From Spirosoma agri (GTDB lineage Bacteria > Bacteroidota > Bacteroidia > Cytophagales > Spirosomataceae): a stretch of 64,000 bases of DNA. The stretch lies in the NCBI RefSeq assembly GCF_010747415.1, contig NZ_JAAGNZ010000001.1:3906001-3970000 (forward strand), written 5' to 3'. Each line of letters starts with the position of its first letter. The stretch's first letter is position 1. Positions 9,061 to 16,992 of this stretch are shown here, piece after piece. The translations under genes and the position numbers were made by a program. The notes below the pieces were generated by a model, which worked only from the letters and a program-made list of their open reading frames with translations, was not told where the DNA came from and searched no databases.

Positions 9061-9645
9061 CATAATCAATTCACGCTTGCCTGACCAACCTGCACATCTC
9101 CTTCCGCTCCCGACGAACGCCAGTCATTATTCGTCTGCCTATCTTTTATCCCGAACAACCAGTTGTTGGATTGACTGCCAACAAATTGATCGTTTGATCA
9201 CGTTAAGCTTCTCAGGACTCTTTGTCTGTTGTTGACCGGCCTCACTACCAAGGCAGCAGCTTTACGATGCATCAGCGGTCAGGCTACCGATTTGCCCATA
9301 CAGACCTTGTTGTGGTTAAACCAGTTATCAGGTTCGACGCGACGCTCATTTTCTAAACGCTTCTGTTCTAAAAACTAACGGCACGCATTCATCGAGTTGA
9401 CAGGAGCGGCATTGGTCGCGATTGGGGCTGAGCAATTCCAGTTTTCTTCGTCGGGTCGTCGTTACTTATTTTCTTTTTCGGGTCTTATTAACACGCTTTC
9501 TTCGGCGCAACCTGATCATAAAAAATCTAAACACAAGTGTCAGCTGATCCATGCTCATCCTAGGCCTTTTTGCAGCTGTGCTCCCGGTGGGCAAAGCAAT
9601 GATTCTGGAAATGTAGAAGAAGCCTACCCTTTGTAAAATCCTATT
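9061..9645. other. Intergenic stretch, no gene seen
   Basis: 585 bp between a terminator and a 35-codon frame. Plus-strand frames at 9011-9235 and 9397-9636 have poor protein composition (rich in Ser, Cys, Gln with no conserved pattern), and the first begins inside the upstream gene. I see no RNA gene or repeat. Confidence 0.4.
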
Positions 9646-9753
9646 ATGACTTTCAAAATCAACTGGCTCCTGCCTGGTCCCTGGACGTTAGTAACGTTGA
9701 TCAGCGGCTACCTGTTTTATCTGGCATTGACGTGGCTGGTCTCACTCGTCTAA
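9646..9753 (+). CDS. Possible 35-aa single-pass membrane peptide
   Basis: A short frame from ATG at 9646 to TAA at 9751-9753. It starts MTFKINWLLPGPW and continues as one hydrophobic helix of about 20 residues rich in Leu, Val and aromatic residues (LISGYLFYLALTWLVSLV). Such composition is typical of small membrane peptides and not expected by chance. It lies 48 bp before the zinc-ribbon membrane protein gene at 9802 and may be co-transcribed. There is no family I recognise, and the short length keeps confidence modest. Confidence 0.4.
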   Translation: MTFKINWLLPGPWTLVTLISGYLFYLALTWLVSLV

Positions 9754-9801
9754 GGCCGTTCGATCAATTCATCAAAATTTGATTAGCTCATACTGAGCAT
9801 C

Positions 9802-10101
9802 ATGTCTACTTTTCAGTGTCACAACCTGATAGAAGCCATGACCGGATTTAACATACTTGTTGCATTGTCGGCCTTATGGATACTTGTTAGTATCGTCTAT
9901 CTATATCGTCATACTTCGTTCTCCAAGAAGTGTCCTATTTGCGGAGAAATGCATCCCGAGCGAAAGCCCCGTTCCAAGCTGGTAAAAGTAGTGCTCTTCG
10001 CTTTTCCGGTCAAAGCTTACCACTGTCAGCGCTGTTCGACTAGCTTCATTTGCATCGGGTCAGCTGCCAGGTCAAGCACTGAAGGATCAAGTTTAGTATG
10101 A
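9802..10101 (+). CDS. Small membrane-anchored zinc-ribbon protein (paralog of 10461-10691)
   Basis: 99 residues. One transmembrane helix near residues 17-34 (ILVALSALWILVSIVYLY) is followed by a zinc-ribbon-like region: CPICGEMHP and, 27 residues after the first CxxC, CQRC. Between the two pairs lies VVLFAFPVKAYHC. The minus-strand gene at 10461-10691 has the same arrangement (CPHCG, 28-residue gap, LPLKSYKCMRC), so the two are related. I know no function for this type; zinc-ribbon pairs usually bind one zinc ion. An earlier Met (residue 1) versus the Met at residue 13 leaves the start uncertain. It is the more upstream of the pair and converges with it. Confidence 0.7.
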   Translation: MSTFQCHNLIEAMTGFNILVALSALWILVSIVYLYRHTSFSKKCPICGEMHPERKPRSKLVKVVLFAFPVKAYHCQRCSTSFICIGSAARSSTEGSSLV

Positions 10102-10460
10102 TGTTGTTAAAGCTGTGACTAGTGCCAACTGCCACCGTACCCGCAGGCAAATTTCCTCTTTCACAGAAGATCGAGCGAGACGAAGCAGCCCGGCTTATAC
10201 GCTGAACACAAAAAAGCCTAACCTCAAGGACGGGCCAGGCTTTGTAGATTTTCCTCTTTAGTGTTATGATAGTAAAAGTAAGTATTTTTACTCAATACAC
10301 CTTAAGTAATCTTTATAATCGGTGATTAACAAGTTGCCAGCCTATAGATTCACAAAAAAGTTATACTTCATACGCATTGGTTTACATACTCGTAAACGTA
10401 AACAACCAATGTTGAGAACTAGGGCAGAAGCTAAAAACTATCTATTACTGATGAGCCACT
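10102..10460. other. Intergenic stretch between two convergent zinc-ribbon genes
   Basis: 359 bp. It holds the minus-strand terminator hairpin at 10211-10245 and otherwise AT-rich sequence. The plus-strand frame 10322-10537 overlaps the zinc-ribbon gene on the other strand and is not supported. Confidence 0.4.
10211..10245 (-). terminator. Intrinsic terminator, minus strand, for the zinc-ribbon gene at 10461
   Basis: Read on the minus strand: AAAGCCT at 10243-10237, a loop of about 17 nt, AGGCTTT at 10219-10213, then a T-rich tract. The left part AAAGCCTGGC is shared with the terminator at 11278-11304. Confidence 0.55.
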
Positions 10461-10691
10461 CTAAAACCGAATGTGTTTTCGACCACAACGCATACATTTG
10501 TAGGATTTCAGAGGCAGAAAAAATAACACGTTTTTGAGTAAAAACGGTCTGGATGTACGGTCGCTGTCAAGACGGCTACCGCAGTGAGGACAGCCCGGCT
10601 TGTTGGTGAATCGTTGAAAAGACAAGGGCCCCGTAAGTATCCGCATCGGCAGGCTCACTAAATAGAGCAGGACGTTCGAATTAAGTACCAT
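10461..10691 (-). CDS. Small zinc-ribbon protein (paralog of 9802-10101)
   Basis: 76 residues. A hydrophobic N-terminus (VLLYLVSLPMRILTGPL) precedes CPHCGSRLDSDRTSRP, then LLKNVLFFLPLKSYKC and CMRCGRKH near the C-terminus. The CxxC pairs are 28 residues apart and the segment LFFLPLKSYKCMRC is clearly related to LFAFPVKAYHCQRC of the protein at 9802-10101. It ends soon after the second CxxC. Probably a metal-binding, membrane-associated small protein; role unknown. Monocistronic, with a minus-strand terminator about 215 bp downstream. Confidence 0.65.
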   Translation of the reverse strand: MVLNSNVLLYLVSLPMRILTGPLSFQRFTNKPGCPHCGSRLDSDRTSRPFLLKNVLFFLPLKSYKCMRCGRKHIRF

Positions 10692-11437
10692 ATTTTGTTT
10701 AATTAGGTGTATTTTGTTTGCTTAACAGTAACAATTATACAAAGTAATATCCCTTTATCTAAAGTTATATCTTTAGAGTTTTCCTTAATTTATTAGATGG
10801 TTATCTTAGTAAAAAAACCTAGGTAACTGGATACACAAATACGGTCTATAGCGTCAGAACACGGTTTATCAGACTGGGTATATCTACTTCATTTCGACTA
10901 AACTCAATAGGTCTAAGTAGGCGAACGATCAGCCAGCAAACGCCACTCTAGGCCGTATGTATAATATAGCTTAGGATGACTCCCGACTTAACCACATTCG
11001 GTCTCGCTCGGATCGGCTGCGTAGAGCCTGCTGTCTGCACAGCGTATGACCAAATCTGTATGGTCTACCTACCGTACAAAGTAACCGGATCTCAGGAAGA
11101 CCCGGCTAATTGCTGGTAAATAGCGTGCTCAATGCCCTATACAACCTGGCGGGATGCGGCTTGACAGAAAGAAGCAGAAAGTAATAAGGATTCGAGTCAA
11201 CAAAACCAACCCTTGTTTTCCAGTAATCGGTACGGGCAAGAACGAACGAAGTGGTTGACTTCTGGTTGTTGTAAAAACAAAAGCCCGGCATCAGCCAGGC
11301 TTTGTATATACCCACCATTCACTATTTGTGCTTTAGTACACGTCATCCTTAACACGCCTTTTCAGACAATGGATAAAGTGTTGAGCTAGTGGTACAAAAA
11401 CACAGTAGTGCAAGTGTTCGTACTAATCAAATCCCGG
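10692..11437. other. Long AT-rich intergenic stretch
   Basis: 746 bp, the longest gene-free stretch in the window. Its first ~150 bp are strongly AT-rich and form the upstream region of the zinc-ribbon gene. The minus-strand frame 11106-11318 begins inside a terminator hairpin and has no protein-like pattern. Apart from the terminator at 11278-11304 I see no repeat or RNA gene. Confidence 0.4.
11278..11304 (-). terminator. Intrinsic terminator, minus strand, for the TlpA-like gene
   Basis: Minus-strand reading gives AAAGCCTGGC, a four-base loop and GCCGGGCTTT (one mismatch in the stem), followed by TGTTTTTAC. It is 135 bp beyond the stop codon at 11438. Confidence 0.65.
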
Positions 11438-12577
11438 TTAGGGTTGACCAGCCAATACTTCGGTCAATTTTTTACCAAGTGCTTCACCACGAACATTTTT
11501 GGCTACAATTTTACCATCGGGGCCAATCAGGAAATTCTGCGGTATTGCCCGGATGCCGTATTGTTTGGCAACGTCATTATCCCAGAATTTTAGATCCGAC
11601 ACCTGCGTCCAGGTCAGATTGTCTTTATGAATGGCCTTCAGCCAGGCTTCTTTCGCATTGGGACGATCTAGCGATACGCCGAGTACCGTAAAGTTTTTGC
11701 TTTTGAACTCGTTGTAGTTTTTTACTACGTTCGGATTTTCGGCCCGGCAGGGTCCGCACCAACTCGCCCAGAAGTCGACCAGCACGTACTTTCCTTTGAA
11801 ATCGTGTAAGGCAACCGCTTTTCCGGACGTATCGGCCTGGGTGAAATCGGGTGCCATCTCCCCTACCGACGTCGCTTTGATCCGGTTCATGACAGCGGTA
11901 TATTCCTGACCGGCTTTGCTGTTCTTGACGGTTTCATCGAGTCCGTCGAATACCGGCTTAACATCGCCATATTCCGGGGCATAACCACCGAACGATTTCA
12001 GCGCGTCGAGGCTCACCAGACTCTTGGGCATGGCTTTTACAAACTGCGCATACACCGCTTTCTGCTCGGCTTCAATGGCTTCGTAACGTTTGTCGATCGA
12101 CTCCTCAAACTCTTTCTTGCTGCGCTGTTCGGGCGTAGCCGACCGGTACTCCTGCATCAATTTTTCCATTTTCTCGCGGGTCGTTTTCAGCGACGCTTCC
12201 AGCTTCTGGTTGTCTACGTTAAGCTGCGTTCCGCTCACCAGCGCATTTTTGAGCGAGTCCGGGCTGATAACCTTGATCGTACCGGGTTCAAGGTACAGGC
12301 TGATCGACGGAACCGACGTGTTCTTGTTCAGGCTTGCTCCGTTTTTGACAACCAGCAGATTACCTTTCATTGGGTTCTCGACCGAGCCCTTAAACTCGAA
12401 CTTTCCGTTCTGGATCGTTGTCGAGTCGAGCTTTACCGTGCTTCCTGCCATGTAGCGCAGGTAAGCTTTGGCGGGAGAACCGGAGGTCCCTAATTGTCCT
12501 TGAATCGTGTAAGGTCCGCTTTGGGCCCACAGCAACGAAGGCAACAGGCTTAGTGTCAGAGAGGCTAATTTTTTCAT
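11438..12577 (-). CDS. Secreted TlpA/ResA-like thiol-disulfide oxidoreductase with DUF4369-type N-domain
   Basis: 379 residues from ATG at 12577; the frame opens 14 codons earlier, but MKKLASLTLSLLPSLLWAQ is a clear signal peptide. The N-terminal half (GPYTIQGQLGTSGSPAKAYL onward) matches the beta-rich DUF4369 region common in Bacteroidota. A helical linker of about 70 residues (TTREKMEKLMQEYRSATPEQ) follows. The C-terminal thioredoxin domain has VDFWASWCGPCRAENP with the CxxC active site and a cis-Pro region IRAIPQNFLIGPDGKI. The protein probably reduces disulfides in the periplasm, for example in cytochrome maturation or oxidative repair; the exact client is unknown. It is divergent from the hypothetical gene at 12788. 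Confidence 0.9.
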   Translation of the reverse strand: MKKLASLTLSLLPSLLWAQSGPYTIQGQLGTSGSPAKAYLRYMAGSTVKLDSTTIQNGKFEFKGSVENPMKGNLLVVKNGASLNKNTSVPSISLYLEPGTIKVISPDSLKNALVSGTQLNVDNQKLEASLKTTREKMEKLMQEYRSATPEQRSKKEFEESIDKRYEAIEAEQKAVYAQFVKAMPKSLVSLDALKSFGGYAPEYGDVKPVFDGLDETVKNSKAGQEYTAVMNRIKATSVGEMAPDFTQADTSGKAVALHDFKGKYVLVDFWASWCGPCRAENPNVVKNYNEFKSKNFTVLGVSLDRPNAKEAWLKAIHKDNLTWTQVSDLKFWDNDVAKQYGIRAIPQNFLIGPDGKIVAKNVRGEALGKKLTEVLAGQP

Positions 12578-12787
12578 AGCTAACAGTATTTTAACGAAAT
12601 AAGCAATAAAAATGCGCATATCAGCGAAATGACGCTACTTTATCGTGTTCGGCGGCTCCACAAACGACACCATTCATCCTCAAATAGCGTCAATCATCAG
12701 CGCCCACGTTCGGTAGAGGAATTTACGCAGAACCATGCTACGTCGGTGGCTATCTTGTCGCCCACATTCACTACAAATCGTCTATGT

Positions 12788-13540
12788 ATGAAACAACTCG
12801 TTCTACTAACTAGCCTGCTTTGTGGGGCTTTTCTGTCGGCACAGGCACAGATTGACACCATCAACACATCGACGCTAAAATTGAACATGGCAGCGTTCAA
12901 GGAAGGCAAACGCTCGTATGCGGTGTTTTTTGAAGACAGCACTGGCAAACGCCTGACATCCGCCGACATCTGGGATCGGACGATCCTACTCTCCACATCA
13001 GCCACCGGACAGAAAACCTACGAGTTCGACTGGCAATGGTTTCAGAAAGATTCGCTGATCGCTCAGGTGACGGCAACAGGCTTAGTACCCTCACTCGCTC
13101 CGTTAACCCACAATGCCACCTATGCGAAGCGCGGCACTCGAAACTTCGTCTTTTCGGGTAATACGGTCACCATTCCGGCTGCCAGCCGCCGAACAGCGAA
13201 GGACAGTAGTTTCAGCGTAGTGATGACTCCACCAGCCTTCGAATTTCCGATGGATCTAGAGATTCTGCCCTTGCTGCCGCTCAAAAAAGTAGGTCAGGCG
13301 TTTGCCGTTGCCTTTTACGAACCGGGCACACCCAAATCCAGCTACTACCGCCTGACGGTGACGGGCAAAGAAGCATTACCCGTTGGTGGAAATGCCAAGG
13401 TCAATTGCTGGCTGCTGAAGATCGATTACGGGCAGCAGGGTGCCTACGCTACCTTCTGGATTTCGGACCAGTCGAGAGAGGTGCTCAAAATGCGCGAGTA
13501 CTTCCGGGGCCGGTATCGGTACAAGGTAAAGCTGTTTTAA
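12788..13540 (+). CDS. Secreted hypothetical protein, DUF3108-like
   Basis: 250 residues from ATG at 12788. The frame is open 159 bp further upstream, but MKQLVLLTSLLCGAFLSAQAQ is an obvious signal peptide and the upstream extension has no protein-like pattern. The mature part is beta-rich with alternating charged and aromatic residues (YEFDWQWFQKDSLIAQVTATG, VNCWLLKIDYG, ATFWISDQSREVLKMRE) and ends in GRYRYKVKLF. This resembles periplasmic DUF3108-type proteins whose C-terminus describes a changeable ligand-binding beta barrel; I call that similarity weakly. No function is assigned. It converges with the MtfA-like gene. Confidence 0.75.
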   Translation: MKQLVLLTSLLCGAFLSAQAQIDTINTSTLKLNMAAFKEGKRSYAVFFEDSTGKRLTSADIWDRTILLSTSATGQKTYEFDWQWFQKDSLIAQVTATGLVPSLAPLTHNATYAKRGTRNFVFSGNTVTIPAASRRTAKDSSFSVVMTPPAFEFPMDLEILPLLPLKKVGQAFAVAFYEPGTPKSSYYRLTVTGKEALPVGGNAKVNCWLLKIDYGQQGAYATFWISDQSREVLKMREYFRGRYRYKVKLF

Positions 13541-13598
13541 CTTCGCTTTACCTAAAAAATTTCAATGGCGTTGGGAGGACAACCCTGACGCTGTTTGC

Positions 13599-14390
13599 TT
13601 AGTGCGCAACGGCTTCACCGGGCATTATTGGATTTTGCCGAAAGATTTCTTCCAGCCGTAGGAATAGCTCCGGGTGCTTTTCCTGCAACAAATCAGGTCG
13701 CTTGAAGAAGTACTCGGACACGACAGCAAAGAACTCCGCTTCATTCGTAATGCCGTATGGATTGATATCCGAATGGTTGGCTTTGATGTCCTGAATACTC
13801 CGGTGAATGAGTTGTAACCAGGGTTTGACGTGCTCTTTTTCGAGCATGTATTCCGGTAAGCCATCGGTAGCCCCGTCGGCCTTGTCGAGCAGATGCACGA
13901 ACTCGTGAATACCTGTATTGCCTTTGCTGGTTTCGTTGACAAACCCATCATGCAAAGCAGGTTTCGACAGCACCATCGTGCTTTGTAAGGCACCCCCCTC
14001 GCCCACCATTCCCAGAATATTCCGGTCTTCGCCGGTCGTTTGGTAATCGGCGTTGAATCGATCTTCGTAGAGCAGCACATCGGTCAATGGATACGACCAG
14101 TCATCGAATCCGAAAATAGGAATGATGGCGCTGCTAGCGACCAGTGCTTTATCCAGATCGTCGACGGTCGTACCGACACCTTCAATTTTGGTGTGGTGTA
14201 GAAACTGGTTGACCCGATTTTCAAATAACCGCTTTTTGTCGTCGCTCAGAGAACGGTAGTACGCGACATGATCCTGCAACAGTTGCGGATACGTGGCGGG
14301 TAAAGGCAACGCATCCACCGCTTTGCGCTGTACATATTGCCAGACCAGCCCGCCAATAACAAGGACTATTATACCAATCAGAATACCCAT
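13599..14390 (-). CDS. MtfA-family zinc-dependent peptidase (M90)
   Basis: 263 residues. An N-terminal transmembrane helix (ILIGIIVLVIGGLVWQYV) anchors a soluble domain. The zinc motif HEFVH is at residues 162-166 in TGIHEFVHLLDKADG, and AEFFAVVSEYFF downstream provides the third ligand Glu. LFENRVNQFL and IPIFGFDDWSYPLTDVLLY are typical of the MtfA (YeeI) family. E. coli MtfA binds the Mlc repressor and has peptidase activity; here no Mlc or PTS gene is near, so only the peptidase role is inferred. The membrane helix is a common addition in Bacteroidota homologs. It precedes nothing else on its strand within 50 bp of the DUF4403 gene, which lies just upstream on the same strand. Confidence 0.88.
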   Translation of the reverse strand: MGILIGIIVLVIGGLVWQYVQRKAVDALPLPATYPQLLQDHVAYYRSLSDDKKRLFENRVNQFLHHTKIEGVGTTVDDLDKALVASSAIIPIFGFDDWSYPLTDVLLYEDRFNADYQTTGEDRNILGMVGEGGALQSTMVLSKPALHDGFVNETSKGNTGIHEFVHLLDKADGATDGLPEYMLEKEHVKPWLQLIHRSIQDIKANHSDINPYGITNEAEFFAVVSEYFFKRPDLLQEKHPELFLRLEEIFRQNPIMPGEAVAH

Positions 14391-14440
14391 AGTTCACTAC
14401 GTTATATCAGATAAAATGTAAGCAACTGACCGCTTACCGT

Positions 14441-15811
14441 TCATAGTTTTTGGATCTGCACGGCTACTTTAGATTTAACCGTAATCGGCACCTGGATGCC
14501 GTCGGGTCGAACTGCAATTTTCTGCGGTATAAACTGAAACGATTCGATTCCCAGATCCGTCGTTTTTCCCGGACCCTTCTCAAACGCGGTATTGATCAGC
14601 TGGGGTAGTTGCGCAATCTTATCACCCAACGGTATCGTCAGCATACTTTCGAGCGCTTTCCGCAACCCTCTGTGCACGATCGATCCCACTAATTTCGACA
14701 AAGCGTCATCCGTTACAGCATCGAAGTCCAACTCCTTGACGTGCAATGTATTCGTTTTCGTATCGAACTCAGGACGGCCCCGAAGGTACAATACGCCATC
14801 AATCAGCCCGCTAACCTCGGTTTTCACGATAACGGTACGCTGCCCGCCATAGACGGCCGCTTTATTAATGGTCAATATACCCAGTGCCAACTTTTTGGGT
14901 TCTTTTGCCAGCGTACTGGTCAGCGTGCGGTTAATGGTAGCATACGGAATAAAATTCATAACGTGTAACTCGGCCAGTTGTGACACGGTATCCCGCTTCT
15001 GCAAGGGCGGGAGTGGCACATCCGGCGATTTTGGCTGTTCAGCGGTCAACGCTGTTTTTGTTTCGAGAGCAATTCGTAAATGCGTGGTTATTTGCTTGTT
15101 ATTACCTGTGATGGGACTGGCGGCCACACTGATCGGCTTCGGCAACAACCACAGCCCATATTCTTTGTTGAGCGATATGGGTTTTTGAATGGCTTGCCAG
15201 ATTGGGCTTACGGTCTTGTCGAGCCGCAGATCGCCGTAAATCGCCGAGTCGATGGCTTGCTCAATGGATGATCGATGCTTGTCCAGCACATTCTGAGCCA
15301 GATCAGCCAGCGGAATTTCTCTGCCCAGTATCCGAATCTCAGGCTTCTTGATCCAGTTAAAACTAGTGAACTTGACTTTTGTGGAAAGTCGCCAGTCTGC
15401 TGTTACACTCAACGGACTCTGAAAATTCGTATTGAGGGAACAAAACGGTTTCTTCTGAGACTCGTCGCCCGAACTGAATGGCTGATTCAACCATAGTTGC
15501 AGTGGCGCCGAAAATTGAATCTGCTGGTTGACATACTGAATACGCACGGGTCCCGACCGTTCTACCCGAAACGAAAACAGTCCTCCTTTCGTCTCTTTCC
15601 CTACCAGAACGGGGTCAAGCTCCCGATTGATTTTGGCTTCCAGTTCGGGTAACTGAAAGGTTATCGATCCGGCCAGATACGAAATTTGTGGCGGAATTGC
15701 GGGATCAAAGCCGGTTGATTTCGGTGGCCCGGTATCCACGTTCTGGCATTGCGTCATAACCAGAAGCAGCGCCAGTGCAATCGGCAGCTGAATTCTTCGC
15801 GATGGTTTCAT
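14441..15811 (-). CDS. DUF4403 family lipoprotein
   Basis: 456 residues from ATG at 15811. The frame opens 35 codons earlier, but MKPSRRIQLPIALALLLVMTQC is a lipoprotein signal with Cys22 as the likely lipidated residue. The rest is a long, repetitive beta/alpha protein: FQLPELEAKINRELDPVL near the start and KVTISVK-like strands to the C-terminus (GIQVPITVKSKVAVQIQKL). A duplicated architecture is suggested by two similar segments, ADLAQNVLDKHRSSIEQAID and GSIVHRGLRKALESMLTIPL. DUF4403 has no established function known to me. Probably surface or periplasmic, co-oriented with the MtfA-like gene 50 bp downstream and possibly co-transcribed with it. Confidence 0.82.
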   Translation of the reverse strand: MKPSRRIQLPIALALLLVMTQCQNVDTGPPKSTGFDPAIPPQISYLAGSITFQLPELEAKINRELDPVLVGKETKGGLFSFRVERSGPVRIQYVNQQIQFSAPLQLWLNQPFSSGDESQKKPFCSLNTNFQSPLSVTADWRLSTKVKFTSFNWIKKPEIRILGREIPLADLAQNVLDKHRSSIEQAIDSAIYGDLRLDKTVSPIWQAIQKPISLNKEYGLWLLPKPISVAASPITGNNKQITTHLRIALETKTALTAEQPKSPDVPLPPLQKRDTVSQLAELHVMNFIPYATINRTLTSTLAKEPKKLALGILTINKAAVYGGQRTVIVKTEVSGLIDGVLYLRGRPEFDTKTNTLHVKELDFDAVTDDALSKLVGSIVHRGLRKALESMLTIPLGDKIAQLPQLINTAFEKGPGKTTDLGIESFQFIPQKIAVRPDGIQVPITVKSKVAVQIQKL

Positions 15812-15990
15812 TAACGTATAGTGACAAGTCGCCCCATCCCCGGTGACTTTTAAAAAGCGGGGCATAGGAGGATTAGCTAGTATAACATCGCTTCGTTTTA
15901 GTTGTTTCCGGTCCATTGAATACTTCTATCACCGACAAATTCAGGCAATTGTCGTAACTTGATTTGTTATCCTGTTTACCCAGTTACCCA

Positions 15991-16227
15991 ATGGCGGAAG
16001 AAATAGCACACGGCGATCCGAACATACTACGTGAACTCGTTCATTATCAAATGCCTTTCGGCAAGCACAAAGGTCAACTCCTTCGTCAATTGCCCATGCC
16101 CTATCTGGAGTGGTTTGCTCAAAAAGGATTTCCGCCGGGCAAACTCGGCATGTTGCTACAGACCATGCTCGAAATCAAGCTAAACGGACTTGAGTATTTG
16201 CTGAATGGGCTGAACAATCAACAATAA
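15991..16227 (+). CDS. DUF3820 family small protein
   Basis: 78 residues from ATG at 15991 (the frame opens nine codons earlier). The core MPFGKHKGQLLRQLPMPYLEWFAQKGFPPGKLGMLLQTM, read in parts, is the DUF3820 signature: PFGKxKG, LP..YL.W and G.LG.LL. The family is annotated as putative quorum-sensing-regulated virulence factor on the basis of Pseudomonas work, but its biochemical role is unclear; the fold resembles nuclease-associated domains. Cytoplasmic. It stands alone, followed by a terminator and a perfect palindrome before the convergent DinB gene. Confidence 0.85.
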   Translation: MAEEIAHGDPNILRELVHYQMPFGKHKGQLLRQLPMPYLEWFAQKGFPPGKLGMLLQTMLEIKLNGLEYLLNGLNNQQ

Positions 16228-16260
16228 ACCCCTGCCGACAGCCTTGGTCAACAGGGGTTT
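16226..16260 (+). terminator. Terminator hairpin after the DUF3820 gene
   Basis: AAACCCCTG at 16226-16234 pairs with CAGGGGTTT at 16252-16260; the stem begins in the stop codon and ends in a short T run. Confidence 0.65.
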
Positions 16261-16272
16261 CGAAAGAGGAGT

Positions 16273-16351
16273 CACTGGACAGGATTACAAAAGAAAGTCA
16301 CCGGATGACTCTGAGTCATCCGGTGACTTTCTTTTGTAATCCTGTCCAGTG
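16273..16351. repeat. Perfect 79-nt loopless palindrome in convergent gap
   Basis: Both arms of 39 bases (16273-16311 and 16313-16351) are exactly complementary around the single base T at 16312. The centre reads GGATGACTCTGAGTCATCC. It lies between the DUF3820 and DinB genes and ends 13 bp before the DinB stop codon. The core differs from family A. Confidence 0.9.
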
Positions 16352-16364
16352 CTGATTTTGCTCG

Positions 16365-16913
16365 TTAAAATAATTTTTCGTTGGGTGGCTTAACACCTTT
16401 CATGCGAATATAGATCGTTGTCTGACCCCGATGATGCGTCTGGTGCTCGAATGCTTTTGCCAGTACGGTCTCCCGTGTCATTTCGCGTGGCCCCATTTTC
16501 ACGGTTTCGGCCAGTTGCGCATCACTCATTCCTTTGACGGCATCGATCATAAAATCGTAGCTATCCATAACGGCTTTCGTCAGCGCGGCCTTGGTTTTGA
16601 GATCTGCCATCTCTTCCATTTTCTTTCCCTGAAACGGATTGGTTTTCCCGCTGGCAGTAGCCCCAAAGTTGTAATTTGCGTTGGCCAGATGCAGCATCTG
16701 CTCGGCAAAACTGCGAATTTCGGGCGTCGGTTTGTAGCCCATGCCGTCTTCGGGCATCGCATCCAGATATTCCTTCGTGTATTCTTTGGCGCGCTGCCAC
16801 TCAGCCGTTAACTGGGCTATCGTAGACAGCGGCTTCGCAGCCTGAACAGCCGAAAGGGTCATTAGCAAGCCCACAAAGGCCAGCACAAATCGGTAAGGTA
16901 GTTTAGTGGTCAT
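16365..16913 (-). CDS. Secreted DinB-family protein
   Basis: 182 residues with a signal peptide (LAFVGLLMTLSAVQAAKPL). The mature part is a four-helix DinB/YfiT-like domain: EWQRAKEYTKEYLDAMPEDGMGYKP, EQMLHLANANYNFG, and EHQTHHRGQTTIYIRMKGVKPP near the end. The His residues of LHLAN and HQTHHRGQ are the usual metal ligands. Bacillus DinB is DNA-damage induced, but most family members are thiol transferases or of unknown function; export makes a DNA role unlikely here. A hairpin at 16954-16983 separates it from the upstream CocE gene on the same strand. Confidence 0.85.
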   Translation of the reverse strand: MTTKLPYRFVLAFVGLLMTLSAVQAAKPLSTIAQLTAEWQRAKEYTKEYLDAMPEDGMGYKPTPEIRSFAEQMLHLANANYNFGATASGKTNPFQGKKMEEMADLKTKAALTKAVMDSYDFMIDAVKGMSDAQLAETVKMGPREMTRETVLAKAFEHQTHHRGQTTIYIRMKGVKPPNEKLF

Positions 16914-16953
16914 ACGTGATAAATTGATTAAATACAGGGTAAAAGCAGGTATA

Positions 16954-16983
16954 TGTCAAGACGCAACACCTTGCGTCTTGACA
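16954..16983 (-). terminator. 13-bp hairpin after the CocE/NonD gene, related to the AGACGCAA family
   Basis: TGTCAAGACGCAA (16954-16966) pairs perfectly with 16971-16983 over a CACC loop. It lies 10 bp beyond the stop of the upstream minus-strand gene and before the DinB gene. The core AGACGCAA-nnCC-TTGCGTCT is also at 35561-35580. Confidence 0.65.
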
Positions 16984-16992
16984 CAGAAACTA

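Noticed and set aside
9397-9636. Plus-strand frame of 79 codons
   Set aside because: Composition rich in Ser, Gln, Cys and His with no motif; no terminator or operon support.
10322-10537. Plus-strand frame of 71 codons
   Set aside because: Antisense to the zinc-ribbon gene, with less protein-like composition.
11106-11318. Minus-strand frame of 70 codons
   Set aside because: Begins inside the terminator hairpin of the TlpA gene.
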